In this document: one piece after another, positions 32,008 to 44,477 of the stretch | How positions within the stretch are numbered: position 1 is the stretch's first letter | Layout of the letters: each line of letters starts with the position of its first letter | Assembly: GCF_027595985.1 (NCBI RefSeq) | Contig: NC_073307.1 | Coordinates: 47,842,509 to 47,906,508, forward strand | Origin: Sorex araneus | Lineage: Eukaryota > Chordata > Mammalia > Eulipotyphla > Soricidae | Direction of reading: 5' to 3' | DNA: 64,000 nt | Notes under the pieces: model-generated | Seen by the model: only the letters and a program-made list of their open reading frames with translations | What the model was told of the DNA's origin: nothing | Database searches by the model: none | Translations under genes and position numbers: made by a program

Positions 32008-33024
32008 GGGCTGAAGAGAGCGCTCACAGGCTGGCATGCAAGCCTTGAAGGCAGGAGATGCAGGGTTTTTCCCTGGCACCCCTTGGTTCCCTTGCACTGC
32101 CAGGACTGACCCCTGAGCACTGAACCAGGAGTATCCCCTGAGCACTGTTGGGTATGATCCCCCTCAAAAAAAACCAAAAATCATTGACACGAACCTTCCT
32201 TTATTTATTTATTTATTTATTTATTTTGCTTTTTTGGGTCACACCCGGCGATGCACAGGGGTTACTCCTGGCTCCGCGCTCAGGAATTACTCCTGGCGGT
32301 GCTCAGGGGACCATATGGGATGCTGGGAATCAAACCCTGGTCAATCGAGTGCAAGGCAAACGCCCTACCCGCTGTGCTATTGCTCCAGCCCCACGAACCT
32401 TCCTTTAGACTAAAATTCTCATTAAGAGAATGTCACAGAAGGCTGGCTCGATAGCACAGCAGGTAGGGCATTTGCCTTGCATTCGGCCAACCCAGGTTCA
32501 ATTCCCAGCATCCTATATGGTCCCCTGAGCACCACCAGGAGTAATTCCTGAGTGCATGAGCCAGGAGTAACCTCTGTTTATGGCCAGGTGTGACCCCCCC
32601 CCAAAAAAAAAAAAAGATTATCACAGGGCTGGCAGCTGGAGCTGCTGTACAGCTTGGAGGGCATCTACCTTGCATGCAGCTGACCTGGGTTTGACCCCTG
32701 GTATCCCATATGGTCCCCTGAGTACCCCCAGGAGTAATTGCTGAGTTCAGAGTCAGGAGTAACCCCTGAGCATCACCATATGTGGCCCCAAAAGATACAC
32801 ACACAAAAAAGAATAACACACAAAAAGAATAACACAAGGGATAGAAAAAACATGTTAAATAAGTGATGAGCGTGATAGTACAGTGGGTAGGGCACTTGCC
32901 TGGCATGCAGATGACCAGGGTTTGACCCCCAGCATCCCCTATGGTCCAATTACCTCCAGGAGTAATTCCTGAGTGCAGAGCCAGGAGTAACCCCTGGGCA
33001 TCACCAGATGTGGCCCCCAAACAT
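32008..33024. mobile_element. Cluster of five SOR SINEs
   Basis: Old + at 32008-32170; young - at 32202-32392 with an (ATTT)n head; + copies at 32440-32615, 32626-32800 and 32866-33024. Almost the whole kilobase is SINE. Confidence 0.9.
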
Positions 33025-34040
33025 CCATATACACTTACATACCTACATAAATGCTGAAGAAGCAGCCAAACAAACCCAAAGACACCAAGGCTAGACTTTC
33101 AGAGAATCAGTGTCATGGAGGAGGAAAAACGGGCTGTGGGGGGTGGGGGGGTGGGGGGGTGGGAGGGGGGTGGCTGTGAGGGAAGACAGTTCTTTATTTT
33201 ACCAGATCAAACTCCACCTAAGGGCCAGGTTGATGGTCAAAGGGCTGAGGACATGGCTTTCACGCAGGGGCTTCCCCAAACCGCAGGGAGAACCAGGACT
33301 AAGTCAAGAGAAGCCCCTTGAGCACCCCTGTGCGTGATCCCGCACCAACACCCCACGCACCCCGCCCCACAAAACCTGACCTAACTCCTAGACTCAGTGA
33401 AAGCTGGAGATAACCAGATGGAAAGGTGGGGGCGGGGGGCGGTGGAGAGAGATGTTTTTTGGTGGTGAGAAGTTTCTCAAAGTTTTGCGGTGGAAGTGGG
33501 GAATTCTTTCCACAGTTGAGGGGATAAGCCTCCCTAAAATGACAGAATATTATGAAACTGATAAAAAATCAATAAGAGGGGGGGAAATTTAAAAACGAAA
33601 GAAACATAATATTCCAGTGCAACTTATAAGTCTTGAGAAGGTTCTGCTTGGAAAAGAATGGTGAGAGATATTTTTGAGAAACTGGATAAATTTAGATGAT
33701 TTTTAGGAATTATTATTGCTTTTCTTAGGCATGATAATGTAATTTTAGCCTGTTAGGAGAATAGTTTTCTTTTTAGGAGCTGAAGGCTGAGTGAGGTACT
33801 TTGAGGTGATATGACATGATGTTTATAACCTACTTCCAAATGGTTCAGAAAAAAATGATTATAGATGGAGAGATGGTAGAAGGAAAGACAAGACTGACAA
33901 GAGTTGAATCTAGGTAGTAGTTATATAAATGATGCACTTTTCTGTATGTTTGGAATTTTTCATAATACATGGCTTGGAAAAAAATTAAAGGCAATTGTGC
34001 ACCGCTCGTGTTCCTACTCTACAAGAACTGGGCTTGCTGC
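33025..34040. other. Unique stretch with G-runs and an old repeat 3' end
   Basis: A G-rich run at 33137-33172 (GTGGGGGGGTGGGGGGGTGG) can form a quadruplex. The end of the stretch (TTGGAATTTTTCATAATACA, ~33951) reads like the 3' end of an old interspersed repeat that I cannot name. No exon is seen. Confidence 0.4.
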
Positions 34041-34044
34041 TACT

Positions 34045-34727
34045 GCAGCTGGGAGATAGTCTAGCAGGAGAGCACCTGCCCGCACCTGGGAAAGCCGGAG
34101 TTTGATCCCTGATATCATTACTTTAAAAGCTGACTAGGCCGGAAATATAGCACAGCAGGCCAGGTGCTTGCCTTGTACGTGGCCAACTGGGGTTTGATCT
34201 CTAGCACCACAAATGGTTTCCCCAAGGCCCCCAGAGGCGATCCTTGAGCACAGAACCAGGAGTAAGCCCTGAGCACTACTGGGTGTGACCCAAGGAACAG
34301 AGAGAGAGAGAGAGAAGGGGAAAGAGGGGGGAGAGAGAGGGGGAGAAGAGGGAAGAGGGGAAGGGAGAGAGGGAGAGAAAGAGGAAGAGAGAAAGAGATA
34401 GGGAGAAGGGGAGAGAGAGAAAAAAGAGAGAGGGAAAAGGAGGGAGGGAGGGAGAGAGAGACAGAGAGAGAGCGCAGTTGCTCTTCTTCCTGTCTTATAA
34501 AGGACCTGAGTGAGGAGAGCGTTTGCCTCACCCAAGATTAGACGCTCTACAGAGTCTGGAACGGTAGCACAGTAGGTAGGGCGTTTGCCTTGCATGCGGC
34601 CGACCCAGGTTCGATTCCCAGCATCCCATATGGTCCCCCGAGCACCACCAGGAGTAATTCCTGAGTGCATGAGCCAGGAGTGACCCCTGAGCATCGCCGG
34701 GTGTGACCCAGAAAGAAAGAAAAAGAT
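34045..34727. mobile_element. SOR SINEs and a polypurine tract
   Basis: Partial + 34045-34115, + 34136-34298, then a GA-rich tract 34299-34475 that grows directly out of the SINE tail, and a well-preserved + copy at 34554-34727. Confidence 0.85.
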
Positions 34728-35525
34728 TAGATGCTCCACAGACCAATTCAGGAGCTGAAACTCCCGGCTCATCTCTCGGGGCCAGGCGTCCTGGGGCAGC
34801 AGGTGGGGTCTCTGGACACGTGACCTCTGCTGGTGCGTCTGAGCAAGGTCCGGGGGCCCAGTTATTTGCCAGCACGGGTGACTGGGGGCATCTGGAGGTG
34901 CCCGGCAAGGGCTGAGAGCCAGCTCTGGGGGAGGGGGTGTCATGTTCAGGGGTCAGGGGCTGGTATATGTCTGGGGTCACCGCCAGCTGGTGCAGCCGTG
35001 GAGGGGAGCGAGGAGGAGAGAGTCTGCCTGGAGAGGAGAGAAGCCAGTGCTCAAGCCCTGCCCCCTGCGTGTGGGGACCCGGGACGGGCCTGGCTGCTGT
35101 CAGGAGCAGGAGGAACAGAAAGGAGCACAGCAGGCCTGAGCCCACGGGCAAGGGGCAGGTGTCGGGGCTGTTGCTGAAGAGACAGCCCTGGGCACGCCGG
35201 GCCCTGCCGTCTGGTGGTCATTGCAGAAGCAGGGGAGGGGCGGACGGGCTCAGGTTCTCAGGTCTGTGTGTGAGTGGGTGGAGGCTCCCAGCACGGACGG
35301 GAGCCGGGGAGAGCAGGAAGAGACCCTGGAGGGTCGCAGGGCTGGGTGGGGTGCCTCGCAGGAGAGCGAGGTGTAAAAAGGCAAGAACAGACTTGGGGGC
35401 CGGTGGTCTCTGCCACGCCCCCTTACAGACACCAGGAACCAGGCCCAACGCACCAGGCTGAAACTTGAAAAAAGAGTGAAAGGGCACAATTTTGTTACAG
35501 ACACGATTATTGTTTCTTGTTTGTT

Positions 35526-35915
35526 TAGTTTGCTTCGGGGGGGCCACACTCCAAAGGGTGCTCAGGTCTCACTCCTGGCTGGGCACTCAGGGATCACTCC
35601 TGGTGGTGCTGGGGATCGAACCCGGGTCAATCACATGCAAGGTAAGTGCCCTACCTGCTGGGCCCTTCAAGCGGAGTTTAAAGCTGCATGACGAGGAGTT
35701 TAAAACTGCTCTGGGCACCTCTGGAATTCAGGAAGGAGACAGGTAAGTGTGGAGAAGCGATCAGCAAGGCGAAGGAAGGTGGGGAGAGGGTGCCGCCCTG
35801 GGCCCCCTGAGGAGAGAAGGGGACTGTCAGCTGGCCAGCTCTGCGGAGGCCCCAGGTGGGTCTGGGAATTGGGCTGGGAAGTGCCTGAGAGGAAAGGAGA
35901 TGCCAACCTGGGAGG

Positions 35916-35957
<42 letters not shown>

Positions 35958-37088
35958 TGGGGCGGGGGGCAGCAGCTGTGTCATCGCCATGAATGATACA
36001 GAAGGGAGGAAAGGGGGCTGGAGCGATAGCCCAGCGGGTAGGGCGTTTGCCTTGCATGAGGCCAACCTGGGTTCGAATCCCAGCATCCCATATGGTCCCC
36101 TGAGCACCGCCAGGAGTGATTCCTGAGTGTAGAACCAGGAGTAACCCCTGTGCATCGCCAGGTATGACCCAAAAAGCAAAAAAAAAAAAAAAAAAAAAAA
36201 AAAGAAGGGAGGAAGGGGCCTCACTCCAGCCTTGGGTCCTTTCACCAGCCTTCTGTTCTGCTCAAGAATAGAACTTGAGGGGCTGGAGCGATAGCACAGC
36301 GGGTAGGGTGTTTGCCTTGCACGTGGCTGACCCAGGTTCAATCCCCAGCATCCCATATAGTCCCTGAGCACCTCCAGGAGTGATTCCTGAGTGTATGAGC
36401 CAGGAGTAACCCCTGTGCATCGCCGGGTGTGAACCAAAAAGCAAAAAAAAAAAAAAAAAAAGAAGAAAACTTGTTTGTTTGTTTGGGGGCCACACCCAGA
36501 GGTGGTCACCTCAAATCTTTGTTATTAAAATTATAAGTCTGTGGGGCTGGAGCGATAGGACAGAGGGTAGGGCGTTTGCCTTGCATGCTGCCAACCCGGG
36601 TTGGATTCTCAGCATCCCATATGGTCCCCTGAGCACCGCCAGGGGTAATTCCAGAGTGTAGAGCCAGGAGTGACCCCTGTGCATCGCCGGGTGTGACCCA
36701 AAAAGCAAATAAAATAAAATAAAATAAAATAAAATTATAAGTCTGTGCCCTCTGCTTAGGACAGCCAGTGTCCTCAAAAGGCGGTGAGCTCAAGTAACAA
36801 GGCGGTCCAAGAAAAATCATATTCAGGACAGCAAAGACTTTCTACACAAGGGAACGCAAAATACCTCGAGAGTAATTTTTTATATGGCTTATATACTGTG
36901 ATAAAAAAAAATACTTTTTTTTTTCCTGGGCTGGAGTGATAGGATAACGGGTAGGGCACTTGCCTTGCAAGCTGTTGACCCAGATTCAGTCCTCAGCATT
37001 CCATATGGCCACCCGAGCCTGCCAGAAGTGAAGCCTGAGCAAAGAGCCAGGAGTAACCCCTGACATCACTAGGTGTGGCCCTTCCCCC
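35526..37088. mobile_element. SOR SINE cluster, mostly young copies
   Basis: - copy 35526-35668; + copies 36017-36203 (long A-tail), 36280-36461, 36542-36735 (tail of AAAAT units) and 36928-37088. A (TG)n tract lies at 35919-35956 before them. Confidence 0.9.
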
Positions 37089-37107
37089 ACTTTTTGGTGT
37101 GTGTGGT

Positions 37108-37468
37108 GGGCTGGAGCAATAGGACAGCAGGCAGGGTGCTTGCCTTGCACACAGCCCACCCGAGGTTTTTATTGTTGTTGTCTTTTGTTTTTGTTTGGGG
37201 TCTTTTTTGGGTCACACCCGGTTATGCACAAGGGTTACTCCTGGCTCTGCACTCAGGAATTACCCCTGGCGGTGCTCAGAGGACTATATGGGATGCTGGG
37301 GATCGAACCCGGTTTGGCCGCATGCAAGGAAAATGCCCTACCCGCTGTGCTATTGCTCCAGTCCCACCCGAGTTTTATCCCTGGTATCCCACATGGTCCC
37401 CAAGCCTGCCAGGAGTGATCCCTGAGCACAGAGCCAGGTGTAAGCACTAAGCACTGTGGGTAGCCCCC
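37108..37468. mobile_element. SINE inserted into a SINE
   Basis: An older + copy (37108-37165 and 37367-37468) is split by a younger - copy (37170-37366). CACCCGAG occurs on both sides of the insert, the expected target-site duplication. Confidence 0.85.
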
Positions 37469-37888
37469 AAACCAATATATAATAGATGATATAATATGTA
37501 TATAATTTTTTGATATATTAGGTTAAGGGGCCAGAGAGGGATGAAGGCACTTTCCCAGGCCAGCCAGGAGCGACCTCTGGGGACAGGGCAAGAGCAGACA
37601 GAAAGCATCACATGTGGCCACAAACCGGAATAAATTCAAAAAAATTAAATATAGGTGTACCTGGGGCTAGGGAGATGGTTTAAAAATCTAGAACAGGCCA
37701 TCGGTCCTGGTTCAAACCCTGATATCACAGTCTCCTGAGTTACTCTGGGAGTGACCCCCCCATCCCCTGTCCACCGAGCACTGTAGCCCCTGAGCTGCTG
37801 GGTGGGGAGGGGGAGTTAACTATATACAGGAATATGGCTACTAGAAAAGTTGGGTTCTACGAGGGAGGGGTGCTTGGGGGAGTAACGG

Positions 37889-38518
37889 AACCACACCCAG
37901 CTGCCTCGCTGTGCTCTGGGCTCACTCCTGGCAGTGCTCAGGGTTTGGTTTGGGGTTTTCTTTTTTCATTTCTTTTCTTTTCTTTTTTAAATTTTGCTTT
38001 TTGGGTCTCCCTGGTGATGCTCAGGGGTTACTCTCCTGGCTCTGCACTCATGAGTTACCTCTGATGGTGTTCAGGGGACCATATGGGATGCGGGGGATCA
38101 AATCCTGGTCGGCCGAGTGCAAGGCAAACGCCCTCCCCGCTGTACAACCACTCCAGCCCTCAGGGGACCATATTTGGAGTTGGGAGTTGAATCAGGGTTG
38201 GCCACGAGCAAGGCAAGTGCCTTAACCACTGTGCCATCTCTTTGCCCCTAACCACCCAAAGTTTGAAATTGCACGGGGCCGGAGATGTGGCTCGTCCCAG
38301 AACACTGGCCTCACGTACCTGAGGACCTGCCTCAATCCCTGGCACTGACAGTTTTCGGGCCACATCTGGTAGTGTACGGAGCCTATTCCTGCCTCTGTGC
38401 TCAGGGGTCAGTCCTGGCGGTGTCTGGGGACTGTTTGTAACGCCAGGGATTGAACCAGGGATTGAGCTAGTGTTGGCCCATGGAAGGCACACATGCTCTC
38501 TCTGACCCATTGCTCCGA
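37889..38518. mobile_element. Second nested SINE pair and a hybrid remnant
   Basis: Outer - copy 37889-37945 and 38160-38247 split by an inner - copy 37945-38160, with CTCAGGG(G) on both sides. Then a + fragment 38277-38350 abutting a - fragment 38351-38518. Confidence 0.75.
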
Positions 38519-38527
38519 GGGTTTGCA

Positions 38528-39340
<813 letters not shown>

Positions 39341-39348
39341 GTTCTCCA

Positions 39349-39537
39349 TTCCCAGTGGTACTCAGGGCTTACTCCTGGCTCTGTACTCAGGAATCACTCT
39401 TGGATGTGCTAAGGAGACCCTATGGGGTGCCTGGGATCAAACCCGGATTGGCCACATGCAAGGCAGAAGCCCTACCTCCTGCTGTACTATCACTCTGGCC
39501 TCCAATTTTTTTTTTTAACATGGCATATTAGGCGCAG

Positions 39538-39568
<31 letters not shown>

Positions 39569-39725
39569 GGGTCATACCCGGTGATGCACAGGGGTTACTC
39601 CTGGCTCTGCACTCAGGAATTACTCCTGGCGGTGCTCAGGGGACCATATGGGATGCTGGGAATCGAACCCGGGTTGGCCGCGTGCAAGGCAAACTCTCTA
39701 CCCACTGTGCTATCGCTCCAGCCCC
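39349..39725 (-). mobile_element. Two SOR SINEs in - orientation
   Basis: Old copy 39349-39501 whose head-distal end abuts the polypyrimidine tract, and a young copy 39540-39725 with a 20-plus T-run. Confidence 0.9.
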
Positions 39726-40212
39726 TAGGCTCAGTCTTATGACTTGCATTCTATTTCCTTTGGACATCCGTATAGATTCTGACTTCTTCTGAGTCTTTAC
39801 TTCTTGGTGGTCTTACAGTACCCAGGGTTTAGGGTTTAGGGTTATTTGCAATTTTAGAGGCTACGTCTCTCTTCAGATGGCATTTGAGCAGCCAGGGTCT
39901 TTGGAGGCTATACAAATCCAGTCTTCTTTCAGTAAAGGTCTGGACACTGGGCGTTGCAGGGGAAGCACCAGCTAAGGGTCGAGGTGTTTGTCTTCCCTGT
40001 GGCCACCCAGACTGATCCATGCTTGTCTGAGCACAGCAGGGAGAGCAGAACTGGGAGGTTCCCCTGAGAACCTCCAGGTGCGGTCCACAGACAAAAAAGG
40101 GAAAGAAAGGGAAAAGAAAACAGATGGAGAAACTAAGCCCCACAGGAAACGAGGTAAGCCCAGGACCGCTATGGGGAGGGAAACGCAGGTCAGAAGCTCC
40201 CCGTTTGCCTTG

Positions 40213-40301
40213 CTGCCACCTGGTGGCCACTGTGGGGTAGTGCTGCAAGCGGCGGGGCCACGGGCGCCCGTCAGGAGCAGGACTCTGCTGCCACCTACTG
40301 C
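40213..40301 (-). promoter_or_regulatory. Two CTCF-like motifs
   Basis: CTGCCACCTGGTGG (40213-40226) fits the 14-base CTCF core at every position on the minus strand. CTGCCACCTACTGC (40288-40301) fits 13 of 14 in the same orientation, 75 bases apart. Confidence 0.55.
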
Positions 40302-40423
40302 CCAGCCTCTGCAGACACTGCGCCAGGGCTGCGGCCAGCTCCCGGCCGCCTGGCCTCCCGCCTGCCGGGGTTGGAGGTGCACGCTGTGGCTACAAACAAG
40401 CACAGCTCTGAGACTCCTTTCAC

Positions 40424-41100
40424 TGAGTCCAGACTCCAGGCAAGGTGCACCTCAGACCTTCCAGCTTACCTGTACCTTAGATCTTCGGCAAACTTTTTAG
40501 TGCGTGGGTGGGGTGGGGAGGATGTTAAGCTACAACGTTTGGGTCACACCCAGCCCGGCTCAGGAGGGACCCCTGGCAGTATGTGGTCCCGGTGGGGGGG
40601 GCGGGCGGTGAGCAGCGCCCGAGGCAAGCATCCTTAACGTCTCTGGCAACACGCTACTTTATGCTACTCAACACAGTAACCCACACCTGTGCCTCAGGAT
40701 CTATTATTCATTCATTTGCTGGTTTCTGCTGTAAAAGCACAAAGGAATGCCTCGATTGACAGGATCCCAGCCTGCTACTGGCCTTGCTGTTTCCCTTGTA
40801 TTCTTTTTTTTTTCTTTTTGGGTCACACCCGGCTATGCACAGGCATTACTCCTGGTGGTGCTCGGGGGACCATATGGGATGCTGGGAATCGAACCTGGGT
40901 CGGCTGCGTGCAAGGCAAACGCCCTACCCGCTGTGCTATCTCTCCAGTCCCTTCCCCTGTATTCTCAATGCTCTCTGTTCCAGCCTGAGCGTTGAGTCCC
41001 CTTCCTGGCCTCGTGTCCTGTTCCTGTTCCTGCAGTTCTGCAGTAGTCACCATGAAAGGGCGCCATGCTGGCATCTTAGAGAACTCACGACCCTCTGCTG
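40424..41100 (+). repeat. Duplicated segment, copy 1 (with later SINE)
   Basis: Shares long blocks with 46187-46625: CACACCTGTGCCTCAGGATC, CATTTGCTGGTTTCTGCT, GCTGTTTCCCTTGTAT, CAGTCACCATGAAAGGG and GCATCTTAGAGAACTCACGA. A young - SINE at 40801-40951, flanked by CCTTGTATTCT/CCCTGTATTCT, is absent from copy 2, so it inserted after duplication. Confidence 0.85.
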
Positions 41101-41421
41101 CTGTCTGGTTATGTGTCCTAGATGTCAATGACTTAACTTCTTTGACTCAGTTTCCCCTCAAAGTAATCGAATAATACTCATAATTTAAAACTCAGTTTCC
41201 CCGCAAAGCCATCAAGTAATACTTCTAATTTGAATCAAGAACTACCTACAGAACACATGTGCACAGTGTGACTTCAACAGACAAGTCCCGTGGTCCTCGA
41301 GACTGCTGACACAGCACCAGCTCACTTACGGGAAATGCAGGAAAAAAGAAAGCTAATGGGTGGTGATGGTCGGGGAAGGCCTGTTGGAGAAGGTGATAAA
41401 TAAGCAAAGAATGAAAGTGCT

Positions 41422-42983
41422 GGGGCCCGAGCAATAGCACAGCGGGAAGGGCATTTGCCTTGCATGTAGCTGACCAGGATTCTATCCCCGGCATCTCATA
41501 TGGTCTCCCAATTTTGAATTTCCATTCAGGAGTGATTCCTGAGTGCAAAGCCAGGAGTAACCCCTGAACATTGCCAGTTGTGACCCAAAATCGAGAAAGT
41601 GAAAGTGTTGTTCAATGATGGAATCAAACTTCATGAGACAGCATTCTCCCATCACTGGAGGAAGGCAAATATGCACCAGAGCCCCGAAAACTAGTTATGT
41701 CAGAATCACTTAATGTGGCAGAAAGATGTTTTCCCTGACAGGGTTTTTCTCTCTTATAAGCCTCTTAACAATCTTTTCCATACTTAAAGAGGAGTCTCAA
41801 CATTTAATTGGATATAGGGCTGGAGTGATAGCACAGCGGGTAAGGCGTTTGCCTTGCACGTGGCTGAACCAGGTTCGATTCCCAGCATCCCATATGGTCC
41901 CCTGAGCACCTCCAGGAGTAATTCCTGAGTGCAGAGCCAGGAGTAACCCCTGTGCATCACTGGGTGTGACCCAAAAAGAAAAAAAATTTTTTTTAACTGG
42001 ACGTATGATTACACTACACTTTCTAGTCTCACAAAGAAGCTAGTTGTGGTCACATGATGAAGTTAGGGTCAGTGATCTGTAAGAAGAAGTGTATATAATT
42101 GACAGAAAATCTCTTTCTCTTTTTTTTTTTTTTGGTATCAGTTATAGTCACTATGATGTACATTATGTACAGGAAGAGTTTTGAAAGGGGAAAGGACGTG
42201 TGTCTTTTTTTTTTTTTGCTTTTTTGGGTCACACCCGGGGATACACAGGGGTTACTCCTGGCTCTGTGCTCAGGAATTATTCCTGGCAGTGCTGAGGGAC
42301 CATATGGGATGCCAGGGATAGAGCCTAGATTGGCCGTGTGCAAGACCCTCCTGTGCAATCTCTAAGGCCCCTCGACATTTTCATATCATTTGCAGGTCAT
42401 ACATCATACAGACAGGCCACAGGCATATGTGTCTGTCCTGTCATGTGTCAGGGCCACACCACATGATTTCATGGGCCTTCTGCAGCCCACAGACTGGAAT
42501 TTTCCCGACCCTGTTCTAGAAAGTCAGTTCCCATGACCAAAGGGTTATAGTGCACGTCTGGCATGTGCCAAGCCTTGAGTTTGACCCCTAGAACCTAAGA
42601 TGCCCAAACACTGCCAGGGTGCCCTCATGGCCCCAGCACTGCCCTGGCTCTGCCGGCTGAGTGTTCTGGGATGGGCCCTGGGTTCCCAGACGCAGCTGGG
42701 GAGGCTATGGCACTAGGTGCAGCAATGAACACAGGTGTGCATGGATCCTGGGAAGGCCTTTTTTTCTTTTACCTTCACCAGGAAACTAAGAACGGACTTG
42801 CGAGTGCCTCCTGCTGTCTTGTTGTTTTTGCCCATCCCCGGCGGTGCTCAGGGGTTACTCCCAGTTCTGCACTCAAGAATCACTCATGGTGGTGCTCGGT
42901 GGACCATCTGGGATGCCAGATGGAACCTGGGTCAGCTGCGTGCAAGGCAATTGTCCTCCATGCTATACTGTCGCCCCGGGTTC
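41422..42983. mobile_element. SOR SINE copies
   Basis: + 41422-41592, + 41817-41988, - 42208-42372 and - 42832-42983. Unique sequence between 42373 and 42831, including TTCCCGACCCTGTTCTAGA, may be an old DNA-transposon remnant. Confidence 0.85.
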
Positions 42984-43165
42984 GAGAGTACCCTCCTGGA
43001 CTCCAAGAGACGACCAAGGTCAATACAGTCTAACGGGAAGTGGAAAAGCAGACAAGGCTTGTGTTCAGCCTCAGACAGGAACCCCAAGGAGTCAGCAGGT
43101 GTGTACTTCATGCCACATTGTTTGGACTTTGCCACTTTGTACCTTTACATGCATTTTATTATTTT

Positions 43166-44144
43166 TTTTTGGCTTTTTCTTTGGGTGGGTCACACCAGGC
43201 GATGCTCAGGGCTGACTCCTGGCTCTGCACTCAGGAATCACTCCTGGCAGTGCTCGGGGGACCCTATGGGATGCTGGGAATCAAACCCGGGTCGGCCGCA
43301 TACAAGGCAAACACCCTACCCCCTGGACTATTGCTCCAGCACCAATGCATTTTTATAGTTTGGTAATTCCTCAGTTGGCTGCAATCTGTCATTTTGGGTG
43401 GAGGGGGCTAGGGGCTGGGCCACACCCAGTGGCACCTGGAGGCTCCATCTAGCTCTGTGCTCCGGGTCCCCTCCTGGCTGTGTCAGGGGACCTAACCAGG
43501 GTCAGCCACACGCAAGTTAGCTGGGGGTCTTGTTGTTGTTCTTGTTGTTAGGGGGCCACTTCTGGCTGGGCTCAGGCCTTTTTCCTGCCTCTGCACTCAG
43601 GAGTTACAGCTGGCCACACTATGGGCCCATGTAGGATAGTGGGGATCCAACCCAGATCAGCCACATGCAAGGCGAACGCCCTTCCCACTGTACTATCTCA
43701 CTATCTCTCCCACCCCAAGATGAGCAATTTAATCGCTGTACTTTTTCATCTCCAGGCTTTTGCAAGCTGCCATTGGAGCCATTAAGTACTTAATTACAAT
43801 GTTTTTTTTTTTTCTTTTTGGGTCACAGCCAGCGATGGAATTACTCCTGGCAGTGCTCGGGGGACCCTACTGGATGCTGGGAATTAAACTCTGGTTGGCC
43901 GCGTACAAGGCAAAATGCCCTACCCACTGAGCTCTCGCTCCAGCCCCTCAATGCATTTTTATTTCTTTTCTTTTTTTTTTTTTCTCTTTGGGTCACACCC
44001 GGTGATGCTCAGGGGTTACTCCTGGCTCTGTACTCAGGAATCACCCCTGGCGGTGCTCAGGGGACCATATGGGATGCTGGGAATCAAACCCGAGTTGGCC
44101 GTGTGCAAGGCAAACGCCCTACCCGCTGTGCTATTGCTCTAGCC
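43166..44144 (-). mobile_element. Run of five SOR SINEs, all in - orientation
   Basis: 43166-43342, 43415-43515 (partial), 43552-43716, 43801-43948 (body internally shortened) and 43970-44144. Same orientation throughout and different ages. Confidence 0.88.
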
Positions 44145-44477
44145 CCCTGCATTTTTATTTCTAAGTTTTCTTTGGTTTCTTCCTGAGGAAAACAGGCTGT
44201 TAGAATACTGGTACCCCACAGGAAGTAGGGGGGTTCTGTGCATTAGGAAGACTCTGAAAGTAATCGAAAAGTGATTTGAACAGATAAAAAGGTCGTGAGG
44301 CGATGTGGGGAGAGTAGGTAGTAAGAGCGGAGACTGAAGGCATAGAGTTAGGAAATGGGAGGAGCTGTCTGGCCTCAGCTGTGCAAGGAGGAGTGCGGGG
44401 CTGGACTTGGAGGGCGAGACCGGGTGGCAGGGCCAGCAAGAGACTGACATTACTCCCTTATTGAACAGCAGCAATAG

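Noticed and set aside
33951-33985. Naming the old repeat ending TTTTTCATAATACA
   Set aside because: The phrase is familiar from several ancient families and I cannot choose one without a search.
36016-36203. tRNA-like A and B boxes in many repeats
   Set aside because: These belong to tRNA-derived SINEs; none has a tRNA cloverleaf with acceptor stem, so no tRNA gene is called.
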